Shown here: positions 7,216-14,327 of the stretch, one piece after another
Layout of the letters: the number at the start of each line of letters is the position of its first letter
Numbering within the stretch: position 1 is the stretch's first letter
Source: Pseudomonadota bacterium
GTDB lineage: Bacteria; Pseudomonadota; Alphaproteobacteria; Sphingomonadales; Sphingomonadaceae
Direction: 5' to 3'
Assembly (NCBI GenBank): GCA_023422695.1
Contig: JAFAGN010000149.1
Location: forward strand, 1-30,499
DNA: 30,499 nucleotides
Notes under the pieces: generated by a model
Databases searched by the model: none
What the model saw: only the letters and a program-made list of their open reading frames with translations
What the model was told of the DNA's origin: nothing
Made by a program: the position numbers and the translations under genes

Positions 7216-8768
7216 CCGCGCTCAACCGCGCCGGCTGGCGCCCCGAAATGAACGCCGCTGGCGGCGCCGACGACACCGCGACCTTCACCGGCAACCGCGC
7301 GCTGATGCTCGAGGAGGCGCTGATCTTCGAGATCGGCTCGGCCGAAACCACCGGCGTCGACTTCGACGAAGCCGCGCCCGCCGCCGACCTCGGCGGCCTC
7401 ACGCGCACCGCGCCGATCGGCCTGCCCGGGCTCAGCGAAGCCGAAACGGTGCGCCATTACACGCGCCTGTCGCGGCAGAATTATGCGATCGACCTCGGCC
7501 TGTTCCCGCTCGGCAGCTGCACGATGAAGCACAACCCGCGCCTCAACGAAAAGGTCGCGCGGATGGCGGGTTTCGCCGACGCGCATCCGTTGCAGCCGCA
7601 GGAAACGGTGCAGGGTGCCTATGCGGTGATCCACGAACTCGCCGAATGGCTGATCACGCTGACCGGCATGCACAGCGTCGCGATGTCGCCCAAGGCGGGC
7701 GCGCATGGCGAGCTGTGCGGTATCCTCTGCATCAAGGCGGCCTTGGAAGCGCGCGGCGAAGACCGCCGCGTCATTCTGGTCCCCGAAAGCGCGCACGGCA
7801 CCAACCCCGCGACCGCGGCGTTCGCGGGCTTCACGGTCGAGGATATTCCGGCAACCGAAGCCGGGCGCGTCAATCTCGAAGCCTTGAAGGCACGGCTCGG
7901 CCCCGACGTCGCGGGGGTGATGATCACCAACCCCAACACCTGCGGGCTGTTCGAGCGCGACATGAAGGCGATTTCGGACGCGGTCCATGCCGCGGGCGGT
8001 TATGTCTATTGCGACGGCGCGAACTTCAACGCGATCGTCGGGCGGGTGCGCCCCGGCGACCTTGGCGTCGATGCGATGCACATCAACCTGCACAAGACGT
8101 TCTCGACCCCGCATGGCGGTGGCGGTCCGGGTTCGGGGCCGGTGGTGTTGTCCGAAGCCCTCGCGCCGTTCGCGCCGTTGCCTTTCGTCACGAAACAGGG
8201 CGATGGCTTCCGCCTGATCGAGGAGGAAAGCGCGGGCGAGGATCATCCGCAGACCTTTGGCCGCATGACCGCGTTCCACGGCCAGATGGGCATGTTTACC
8301 CGCGCGCTGACCTATATCCTCAGCCACGGCGCCGACGGGCTGAAGCAGGTGGCCGAGGATGCGGTGCTCAACGCCAATTACGTCCTGCGCAGCCTGGAGG
8401 GCGTGCTCGACGCGCCGTTTGCCGCGTCGGGTCCGTGCATGCACGAGGCGCTGTTCAGCGACAAAGGCCTCGCCGAGGGCTTCTCGACGCTCGACATCGC
8501 CAAGGGGCTGATCGACGAGGGGTATCACCCGATGACGGTCTATTTCCCGCTCGTCGTCCATGGCGCGATGCTCGTCGAACCGACCGAAACCGAGAGCAAG
8601 GCGGCGCTCGATCAGTTCATCGGTGCGCTGCGCAGCATCGCGATGCGCGCGAAGAACGGTGACCCGGCGCTGAAAACCGCACCGCATTTCGCCCCGCGCG
8701 CGCGGCTCGACGAGACGGGCGCGGCGCGCAAGCCGGTGCTGGCGTGGAGCGAGACTGGCAGCAATTGA
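7212..8768 (+). CDS. gcvPB: glycine dehydrogenase (decarboxylating) subunit 2
   Basis: 518 residues, the PLP-binding half of the P protein. The catalytic lysine is K295 in INLHKTFSTPHGGGGPGSGP, the classic glycine-decarboxylase site with its glycine-rich loop. Other family blocks are LGLFPLGSCTMKHNPR, SPKAGAHGELCG, PESAHGTNPATAA, TNPNTCGLFE and a C-terminal YHPMTVYFPL with LVEPTETESK. It overlaps gcvPA by four bases, so the two subunits should be made in equal amounts. Its end overlaps the start of a small membrane protein. Confidence 0.97.
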   Translation: MTALNRAGWRPEMNAAGGADDTATFTGNRALMLEEALIFEIGSAETTGVDFDEAAPAADLGGLTRTAPIGLPGLSEAETVRHYTRLSRQNYAIDLGLFPLGSCTMKHNPRLNEKVARMAGFADAHPLQPQETVQGAYAVIHELAEWLITLTGMHSVAMSPKAGAHGELCGILCIKAALEARGEDRRVILVPESAHGTNPATAAFAGFTVEDIPATEAGRVNLEALKARLGPDVAGVMITNPNTCGLFERDMKAISDAVHAAGGYVYCDGANFNAIVGRVRPGDLGVDAMHINLHKTFSTPHGGGGPGSGPVVLSEALAPFAPLPFVTKQGDGFRLIEEESAGEDHPQTFGRMTAFHGQMGMFTRALTYILSHGADGLKQVAEDAVLNANYVLRSLEGVLDAPFAASGPCMHEALFSDKGLAEGFSTLDIAKGLIDEGYHPMTVYFPLVVHGAMLVEPTETESKAALDQFIGALRSIAMRAKNGDPALKTAPHFAPRARLDETGAARKPVLAWSETGSN

Positions 8769-9103
8769 ACGCCGACGGCGACCGCGGCGCGCAACGCAAT
8801 GCCGTCGGCTGCCTGGCCGGCGGCGCGTTGTTCGCGGTTGTCTTCGTCGCCGTCTGGCTCGCCGCGATCACGCTCTACGGGTTGGTCGTCGAACAATGGG
8901 AGCTGATCGAGGTCCGCCGCGACTTCAGTTACGGCTGGGCCTTCGTCTATGCGCCGCTGACCGCGCTCGGCGCGGGTCTCGCCGCCGCCTTCGCAGCAAC
9001 CCGGCGCCTGCCTGCAGCGCGCATGACGCTGCTGATCGTGACGACCGGGCTGGTGACGCTGTTCGTGGGCATCCTGCTGTTCGGATTGGGCGGGCTGATA
9101 TAG
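8744..9103 (+). CDS. small membrane protein of unknown function
   Basis: Up to 119 residues with three hydrophobic segments (roughly residues 24-46, 66-84 and 92-117). I recognise no family. The start is uncertain: GTG 8744 overlaps gcvPB by 25 bases, while TTG 8765 overlaps its stop as TTGA and gives 112 residues. The overlap with gcvPB suggests translation is coupled to the glycine-cleavage operon, but it may simply be a passenger. Third-position GC looks like its neighbours, which supports real coding. Confidence 0.6.
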   Translation: MERDWQQLNADGDRGAQRNAVGCLAGGALFAVVFVAVWLAAITLYGLVVEQWELIEVRRDFSYGWAFVYAPLTALGAGLAAAFAATRRLPAARMTLLIVTTGLVTLFVGILLFGLGGLI

Positions 9104-9192
9104 GCTATGTTCAATCGAAACCGCACCCGCTGTATCGCGGACGACGCAGTTTGGTGCCGGATCATGGATGGCGTTCAGGGGAGGAGTGATAA

Positions 9193-9639
9193 ATGACCTG
9201 GGACACAATCTTTCTCCTCGCCAATTATTGGGCGTTTGCCAGCTGGATCGCGCTGGCGTTCCTGCCGCGCGGGCCGAAAATTCTGGCGGTCATCCTCTAT
9301 GCCGGGGTGTTCCTGCTCTGCCTGGCCTATACCGTGATGATCGTCGGATTTGTCAGCGGCGGCATCGATCCGGGTGGCCCCGGCGGCGGCGATTTCACGA
9401 CGCTGGCGGGGGTGATGAAGCTGTTCGATAGTCCCGGCGGCGCGACGCTCGGGTGGGTGCATTATCTGGCGTTCGACTTGTTCACCGGGATGTGGATTGC
9501 GCGCGATGCCGACCAGAAAGGTTTCAGCCGCATCGTCCAGTTTCCGTTTCTGTTCCTGACGCTGATGGTCGGGCCGGTCGGACTGCTCGCATGGCTGATC
9601 GTGCGGGAGCGCCGCGCGCGGGCGCAGGCCAAGGGCTGA
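9193..9639 (+). CDS. ABA4-like family membrane protein (DUF4281)
   Basis: 148 residues with about four membrane segments. The start MTWDTIFLLANYWAFASWIA, the middle DFTTLAGVMKLFDSPGGATL with GWVHYLAFDLFTGMWIARDA, and the end LTLMVGPVGLLAWLIVR match the ABA4-like (DUF4281) pattern. In plants ABA4 is needed for neoxanthin formation; bacterial homologues often accompany carotenoid producers, but no carotenoid gene is in this window, so the role is open. The ATG has a strong SD (aggggaggag). The stop TGA overlaps the next gene as TGATG. Confidence 0.82.
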   Translation: MTWDTIFLLANYWAFASWIALAFLPRGPKILAVILYAGVFLLCLAYTVMIVGFVSGGIDPGGPGGGDFTTLAGVMKLFDSPGGATLGWVHYLAFDLFTGMWIARDADQKGFSRIVQFPFLFLTLMVGPVGLLAWLIVRERRARAQAKG

Positions 9640-10277
9640 TGGCGTCATCGCCGCCGTGGATGCCCGGTGACGGTGGCCTCGACGACAAACGCCATGCCCC
9701 GGCAACGCTGCGCAATCGCGATGCGATCGCCGCGGTGCTTGCCGAATGGCTGCCGACGACCGGAACGGTGCTGGAAGTCGCGAGCGGGTCGGGGGAGCAT
9801 GTCGTCTATTTTGCGCAGCGCTTTGCAGACCTGCGCTGGCAACCGAGCGATCCCGATCCGGCGGGATTGGTGTCGATCGCCGCTTGGAGCGCCGAAGCCG
9901 GATTGTCCAATATCGCACCGCCGCTGCCGCTCGACGCATCGGCCGCCGCCTGGCCGCTCGGCGACGCCGATGCGGTGCTTTGCATCAACATGGTGCATAT
10001 CAGTGAGTGGGGCGCAACGCTGGGGCTGTTTGCAGGGGCCGCGCGGTTGCTGGCGTCCGGCGGGCCATTGATCCTTTACGGCCCCTATATCGAACCCGAC
10101 GTGCCGACCGCGGACAGCAATCTGGCGTTCGACGTCAGCCTGCGGACGCGCGATCGGGCGTGGGGGCTGCGCCGCCTTGATGACGTCAAGGCCGCCGCGG
10201 CGGCGGCTGGACTGGCCTTCGCCGAGCGTCGCTCCATGCCCGCCAACAACCTGATGCTGCTTTTTCGCCGCACCTGA
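9639..10277 (+). CDS. DUF938 family SAM-dependent methyltransferase-like protein
   Basis: 212 residues from ATG 9639, which overlaps the preceding stop (TGATG). The opening DDKRHAPATLRNRDAIAAVL, the motif-I glycine loop VLEVASGSGEHVVYFAQRF, the WQPSDPD acidic turn, and NMVHISEWGAT followed by GPLILYGPYIEPDVPTADSN are the DUF938 pattern, a class I methyltransferase fold. The substrate is unknown. The reading frame is open much further upstream within the neighbouring gene, but that stretch is a shadow; the chosen start gives the family N-terminus and the tight junction. Confidence 0.83.
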   Translation: MASSPPWMPGDGGLDDKRHAPATLRNRDAIAAVLAEWLPTTGTVLEVASGSGEHVVYFAQRFADLRWQPSDPDPAGLVSIAAWSAEAGLSNIAPPLPLDASAAAWPLGDADAVLCINMVHISEWGATLGLFAGAARLLASGGPLILYGPYIEPDVPTADSNLAFDVSLRTRDRAWGLRRLDDVKAAAAAAGLAFAERRSMPANNLMLLFRRT

Positions 10278-10305
10278 CGTTGCTGACAGGGTTGTCGATA
10301 CGCGC

Positions 10306-10333
10306 TTTACCTGCGGTGCGGAGCCGCTAGCCT
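10306..10333 (+). promoter_or_regulatory. candidate sigma-70 promoter for the acyl-CoA synthetase
   Basis: TTTACC (10306-10311) and TAGCCT (10328-10333, preceded by c as in CTAnnnT) are separated by 16 bases and lie ~45 bases ahead of the start codon. This is the GC-rich -10 type seen in sphingomonads. It is motif-based only. Confidence 0.35.
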
Positions 10334-10378
10334 TTCCCCAATTGCACGCAAACGATGCGATTCGAGGAGAGAGAGCCC

Positions 10379-11938
10379 ATGCCCCGCGACGTTTCGGAGC
10401 TTTTCACGTTCGACGAATTTCTGACCCACTGGGCCAGCGAGCGCCCCGAGCGCGTCGCGCTGCGCGAGGAAGATCGCGTCTATACTTATGCGGAGCTGGA
10501 TGACCTGACCGCCAAGGCTGCTTCCGCGCTGATCGCTCGGGGCTTGGCCAAGGGCGACCGCATCGCGTGGATCGGCAAGAACAGCGACCTCTATTTCATC
10601 CTCTTCTATGGCGCCGCGCGCGCCGGGATCGTCATGGCGCCGATCGGCTGGCGGCTGTCGCCGACCGAGTGGGCGTTCATCGTCAACGATACGCAGGCGA
10701 AAATGGTGTTCGCGGGGCCGGGGTTCGAAACGATCGCCGACCAGCTTGCCGGCAAACTCGATCACGCGCCGACGGTCATCGGCGCGGCCGAAGCGCGCGC
10801 GATGATCGGCGGCGCTGAGCGAGCCGAATTCGCGCCGTCGGGCGCGCATGACGCGGTGCTCCAACTCTACACGTCGGGGACGACGGGCAACCCCAAGGGC
10901 GCGGTGCTGTCGAACCATAACCTCTTCGCACTACGCAAACATTCCAGTGACCTCGACATGCCCTACACCAAATGGGACGACGACGAGGCGGTTTTGGTCG
11001 CCATGCCGTGTGCGCATATCGGCGGCACCGGGCTGGGCATCATGGCGCTGGCGGCGGGGCTGCCAGGGATCATCCTTGCCGAATTCAATCCCGACGGGGT
11101 GTTCGATGCGGTCGAACAGCATGGGGTCACGCGCTTTTTCATGGTCCCCGCGGCGCTGCAATTCCTGCTGATGCACCCGCGCTGCGCGACGGTCGATTAC
11201 AGCCGCCTCAAATATATCCTTTATGGCGCCGCGCCGATCCCGCTCGAATTGCTGCGCCAGTGCATCCAGATGTTCGGGGCGCAGTTCATTCAGGCCTATG
11301 GGATGACCGAAACCACCGGCACCATATCGATGCTGCCGCCCGAGGATCATGACCCTGCGGGCAACGCGCGGATGCGCTCGGCGGGCAAGCCGCTGCCGGG
11401 GGTGGAGATCAAGATCCTTGGCCCCGATGGCGAAGCGGTACCGACGGGCGAGGTGGGCGAGGTCGTCACGCGGTCGTCGAACAACATGCTGGGATATTGG
11501 AACCTGCCCGAAGCGACTGCGAAAACGGTCGATGCCGATGGCTGGATCCGCACCGGCGACGCGGGCTATCTCGACGAGGACGGCTATCTGTTCATCCACG
11601 ACCGGATGAAGGACATGATCATCTCGGGCGGCGAGAATATCTATCCGGCCGAGGTCGAAAGCGCGATCTTTGGCCACCCCGCGGTGCAGGAGGTCGCGGT
11701 GTTCGGCATCCCCGACGAAAAATGGGGCGAGACGGTGAAAGCGGTGTGCGTCGCCAAACCGGGCATGACGATCGACGAGGCCGACATCATCGCCTGGACA
11801 CGCGAACGCATCGCCCCGTTTAAATGCCCGCGCAGCGTCGACGTCATCGACGCGCTGCCAAGGAACGCGAGCGGCAAGATTTTGCGCAAGGACCTGCGCG
11901 CGCCGTACTGGGCGGGGTATGCGCGGATGGTGAATTGA
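10379..11938 (+). CDS. acyl-CoA synthetase (AMP-dependent ligase)
   Basis: 519 residues. It is predicted to activate a carboxylic acid to acyl-AMP and then acyl-CoA in the cytosol. ANL-superfamily motifs are in order: LQLYTSGTTGNPKGAVLSNH (163-180) for ATP phosphate binding; QAYGMTETTGTISMLPP; RTGDAGYLDEDGYLFIHDR; MKDMIISGGENIYPAEVES, the hinge; and LPRNASGKILRKDLR with the acylation lysine. The overall pattern is of long- or medium-chain fatty-acid ligases; chain length cannot be told. ATG 10379 is preferred over ATG 10355 because gaggagagaga lies just before it and MPRDVSELFTFDEFL is the natural N-terminus. It appears monocistronic, with a palindromic repeat downstream. Confidence 0.92.
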   Translation: MPRDVSELFTFDEFLTHWASERPERVALREEDRVYTYAELDDLTAKAASALIARGLAKGDRIAWIGKNSDLYFILFYGAARAGIVMAPIGWRLSPTEWAFIVNDTQAKMVFAGPGFETIADQLAGKLDHAPTVIGAAEARAMIGGAERAEFAPSGAHDAVLQLYTSGTTGNPKGAVLSNHNLFALRKHSSDLDMPYTKWDDDEAVLVAMPCAHIGGTGLGIMALAAGLPGIILAEFNPDGVFDAVEQHGVTRFFMVPAALQFLLMHPRCATVDYSRLKYILYGAAPIPLELLRQCIQMFGAQFIQAYGMTETTGTISMLPPEDHDPAGNARMRSAGKPLPGVEIKILGPDGEAVPTGEVGEVVTRSSNNMLGYWNLPEATAKTVDADGWIRTGDAGYLDEDGYLFIHDRMKDMIISGGENIYPAEVESAIFGHPAVQEVAVFGIPDEKWGETVKAVCVAKPGMTIDEADIIAWTRERIAPFKCPRSVDVIDALPRNASGKILRKDLRAPYWAGYARMVN

Positions 11939-11981
11939 GCGGGCGGGTTTCGACCAAAAGCGACCATAGGTGATTCTTCTT

Positions 11982-12134
11982 CTCTCCCCTTGAGGGAGAG
12001 ATACGAAGGCTTGGCAGCTTGCTGCCTAGCCGCAGTTGAGAGGGGGTTCTTCGCCCGCTGACGGCGCATCCCCTCTCCAAGCTTCGCTAGCTCCCGACGG
12101 AGCAAGCTGCGCTATCTCTCCCTCAAGGGGAGAG
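11982..12134. repeat. 153-bp palindromic element with 21-bp perfect terminal inverted repeats
   Basis: The gap between the acyl-CoA synthetase and the GST gene holds no gene. Its ends are exact inverted copies: 11982-12002 begins CTCTCCCCTTGAGGGAGAGA, and 12114-12134 is its reverse complement over 21 bases. Each end is itself a 7-bp hairpin (ctctccc/gggagag). Inside are ggcagcttgctgcc-type foldbacks and a further inner pair (ttgagaggggg and cccctctccaa). This could extrude as a large multi-arm cruciform or form a bidirectional terminator for the two convergent genes. It looks like a sphingomonad palindromic repeat or a MITE. Confidence 0.85.
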
Positions 12135-12174
12135 GATATTATGGCGGCTCCCCACCCCAAAGCACCCATTGCTG

Positions 12175-12804
12175 CTAGACCATCTGCCGCTCCCGCGCCC
12201 GCACAAACTCCTCGCGCGCCATGCACCGCGCCAGCCACGCCTTGGTCGCCTCGCCCAGCACATCGTCCGCGCCCAGTGTCGTCGCCAGAAACGCCGCATA
12301 GCCGATTGCGATATCGGCAATCGTGAAGCGCCCTGCGACCAGCCATTCGCGTCCGTCGCTCAGCGCTGCCTCGATGCTCTTGGCGCGCCCACCGAAAAAC
12401 GCCTTATAGTCATCGACCGCCTGTGCCAGCCGCCGTTCGGGCGCTTCGACGCGCGTATATCGGATCATGATCGCGAGCGGGAAGGTCAGTGTGGCGTCGC
12501 TGCGGTGCAGCCAGTTGCGATAGTCCCAATAGTCGGCCTCGTCGCGCCGCACCTCCAACGGGGTTCCTTCGGCAATGCGTTCGCAGATCGCCGCCGATTC
12601 GGTCATTAGCCGTCCGCCTTCGACCCAGCCAGGGATGGTCATCAGCGGATTGACCGCGCGATAATCGGGCTCGAAGGCCCGCGGCGGGAATTTCAGGACG
12701 CGCAGGTCGACGTCGATCCCGGCCTCCTCGACCGCCCACAGGCAACGCAGCGAACGGGCGTCGGGGCAGTGGTACAGGATCGGCCGGGTCTTTTGGCTTG
12801 TCAT
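12175..12804 (-). CDS. glutathione S-transferase family protein
   Basis: 209 residues. The N-terminal thioredoxin-like domain has ILYHCPDARSLRCLWAVEEA, the loop VNPLMTIPGW (cis-proline before the strand) and GGRLMTESAAICERIAEG, the glutathione gamma-glutamyl contact. The C-terminal helical domain carries GREWLVAGRFTIADIAIGYA, the conserved N-capping box and hydrophobic staple of GSTs. The substrate is unknown; a detoxification role is likely. ATG (12802-12804) overlaps the stop of the upstream DMT permease (ATGA), so the two form a coupled pair. Confidence 0.9.
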   Translation of the reverse strand: MTSQKTRPILYHCPDARSLRCLWAVEEAGIDVDLRVLKFPPRAFEPDYRAVNPLMTIPGWVEGGRLMTESAAICERIAEGTPLEVRRDEADYWDYRNWLHRSDATLTFPLAIMIRYTRVEAPERRLAQAVDDYKAFFGGRAKSIEAALSDGREWLVAGRFTIADIAIGYAAFLATTLGADDVLGEATKAWLARCMAREEFVRARERQMV

Positions 12805-13739
12805 GCGGCAACCTCCTTCGGTCGGGCGATATGGCGACGATGCTCGCGCCAGGCGATGAACAGGCCCGACGCGACGATCAACGGCGCGCCGACCCATGTC
12901 GTGTCGGCGGGCAGGGTGCCAAAGAACCACCAGCCCGCGGCGATCGCCCACAGCAGGCTGGAGTAATCCATCGGGATCACGACCGACACCGGGGCGAGGC
13001 GCAGCGCGCCGGTCAGCGACATTTGCGCGACCGCACCCAGGAAACCGAGCGCGAGGAGGAGCAGCCACGCATAACCGTCGTGCGGCGTGAACACGAAGGG
13101 CAGGGCGATGCCGAGCGGGATCATCGAGAGCAGGCTGAACCAGAAGACGATCGTTGCGGCGGCTTCGGTGCGGCCAAGGTCGCGGACGGCAATCGTGATC
13201 AGCGCGGTCATGACCGCCCCGCCCAGCGCGACCAGCGTGCCAAGGCCGTGGGCACCGTCGAACCCGCCCGCAAAGCTGGCAAAGGGATCGAGCACGACCA
13301 GCACGCCGATAAAACCGATGATCACCGCGCTCCATCGCTGCCACCCGGTCGCCTCGCCGAGCAAGATCGCCGCAAAGATCACCGCAAAGATCGGCACCGA
13401 CAGGCTGATCGTCGTCGCCTCCGCCATCGGCAACAGGATCATGCCGCCGAAATTGCACGCCATCCCGGTCAATCCCATCAGCATTCGCCGCGTGTGCGCG
13501 CCGATCCGATTCGTCCGCAGCGACGCAAAGCCGCCGGTCGCCTTTACCCACATCAGCAGGAAAGGCAGCACCAGCGCCTGCCGCCAGAACAGGCTTTCGA
13601 CGATATGGATGCCTTCGCGGTCGATAAATTTCACCACCACGAACATCAGCGCCAGACTGGCCATCGCCAGCAGCCTGAGCGCGATGCCGCCGAGGTAATT
13701 TTGCGGCGCGGCGGTCGAGGGGGCGGCGGCGGATGTCAT
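12801..13739 (-). CDS. DMT-superfamily (EamA) permease
   Basis: 312 residues with about ten hydrophobic segments in two EamA repeats. The first repeat includes GIALRLLAMASLALMFVVVK and ends near AIILGEATGWQRW-like sequence (ILLGEATGWQRWSAVIIGFI); the second has GFLGAVAQMSLTGALRLAPV, then a late WAIAAGWWFFGTLP. The paired glutamate-containing loop after the fourth helix is typical of drug/metabolite transporters. The substrate is unknown. It sits in the inner membrane. The gene is upstream of and overlaps the GST gene by four bases, which may hint at joint export and detoxification, but this is inference. Confidence 0.88.
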   Translation of the reverse strand: MTSAAAPSTAAPQNYLGGIALRLLAMASLALMFVVVKFIDREGIHIVESLFWRQALVLPFLLMWVKATGGFASLRTNRIGAHTRRMLMGLTGMACNFGGMILLPMAEATTISLSVPIFAVIFAAILLGEATGWQRWSAVIIGFIGVLVVLDPFASFAGGFDGAHGLGTLVALGGAVMTALITIAVRDLGRTEAAATIVFWFSLLSMIPLGIALPFVFTPHDGYAWLLLLALGFLGAVAQMSLTGALRLAPVSVVIPMDYSSLLWAIAAGWWFFGTLPADTTWVGAPLIVASGLFIAWREHRRHIARPKEVAA

Positions 13740-13789
13740 GCGAATCTGCGCATATCAGGCGGGTGCGCGCGCGCAAGCTGCGATCCCCC

Positions 13790-13818
13790 TTGCTCCCATC
13801 GGGCAATCGGGCTAGGGG
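13790..13818 (+). promoter_or_regulatory. candidate promoter for tRNA-Trp
   Basis: TTGCTC (13790-13795), a 17-base spacer and TAGGGG (13813-13818, preceded by gc) lie 14 bases ahead of the tRNA. GC-rich -10 elements of the CTAGGGG type are plausible in this group. Motif evidence only. Confidence 0.4.
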
Positions 13819-13831
13819 CGCACTCCGGCCT

Positions 13832-13907
13832 AGGGGTATAGCTCAGTTGGTAGAGCATCGGTCTCCAAAACCGAGGGTCGTAGGTTCGAGTCCTACTGCC
13901 CCTGCCA
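13832..13907 (+). tRNA. trnW: tRNA-Trp (anticodon CCA)
   Basis: A 76-base tRNA with encoded CCA end. The acceptor arms AGGGGTA and TGCCCCT pair with one G-U. The D-loop is AGCTCAGTTGGTAGAGC, the anticodon loop ctCCAaa has CCA at 13865-13867, and the T-arm is GTAGGTTCGAGTCCTAC. The discriminator base is G, as usual for bacterial tRNA-Trp. In many proteobacteria this gene precedes secE-nusG; here the next gene is a guanidinium exporter instead. Confidence 0.97.
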
Positions 13908-13923
13908 GGCCTTAAATCACCAA

Positions 13924-13995
13924 GAGGCCACGTCCTCGCCCGCGCGATGCGCAGGCTTTCAAGTCCGGGACGGCCCGGCAGCCTTGAAATGGAGG
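13924..13995 (+). promoter_or_regulatory. candidate guanidine-II (mini-ykkC) riboswitch or degenerate form
   Basis: Just ahead of the gdx-like gene is a hairpin CCGGG-ACGG-CCCGG (13965-13978). An ACGR tetraloop closed by a G-C-rich stem is the diagnostic unit of guanidine-II riboswitches. It is enclosed by an outer perfect 7-bp stem TTTCAAG/CTTGAAA (13957-13963 with 13983-13989), which ends next to the SD ggagg (13991-13995). The expected second ACGR hairpin upstream is only poorly matched by GAGG-ccacgt-CCTC (13924-13937). The class is therefore suggested by one good hairpin plus the downstream gene. Confidence 0.45.
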
Positions 13996-14000
13996 CTGTC

Positions 14001-14321
14001 ATGGCCTGGATCTATCTCGCAATTGCCGGTGTGCTCGAAATCGTCTGGGCGTTTTCGATGAAGCAGTCGGACGGCTTTACCAAACTTGGCCCGTCGCTGA
14101 TTACCCTCGTCGCCATGATCGCGAGTTTTGCGCTGCTGTCGCTGTCGATGAAGTCGCTGCCACTCGGCACCGCCTACACGATCTGGACCGGCATCGGCGC
14201 GGTCGGCGCCTTTGTCGTCGGCATCGCGGTGCTGGGCGAACAGGCAAGCGCGATGCGGATATTTGCCGCGCTGCTGATCGTCAGCGGGCTGGTGCTGATG
14301 AAATTGTCGTCGCCCGCCTGA
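14001..14321 (+). CDS. gdx: SMR-family guanidinium exporter (Gdx/SugE subtype)
   Basis: 106 residues with four membrane helices. The start MAWIYLAIAGVLEIVWAF has the essential E13 and W16; KSLPLGTAYTIWTGIGAVGA and GEQASAMRIFAALLIVSGL match the Gdx (formerly SugE) subtype rather than the EmrE/Qac drug-exporter subtype. Gdx proteins are dual-topology proton/guanidinium antiporters in the inner membrane, made as one gene that forms an antiparallel dimer. ATG 14001 has ggagg at the right spacing. The upstream hairpin fits a guanidine riboswitch. It is followed convergently by nagE after 6 bases. Confidence 0.92.
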   Translation: MAWIYLAIAGVLEIVWAFSMKQSDGFTKLGPSLITLVAMIASFALLSLSMKSLPLGTAYTIWTGIGAVGAFVVGIAVLGEQASAMRIFAALLIVSGLVLMKLSSPA

Positions 14322-14327
14322 TCCCGT

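Noticed and set aside
9107..9196. 29-residue ORF ahead of the ABA4-like gene as a real gene
   Set aside because: No SD, no recognisable feature; kept only as part of the short-ORF pattern.
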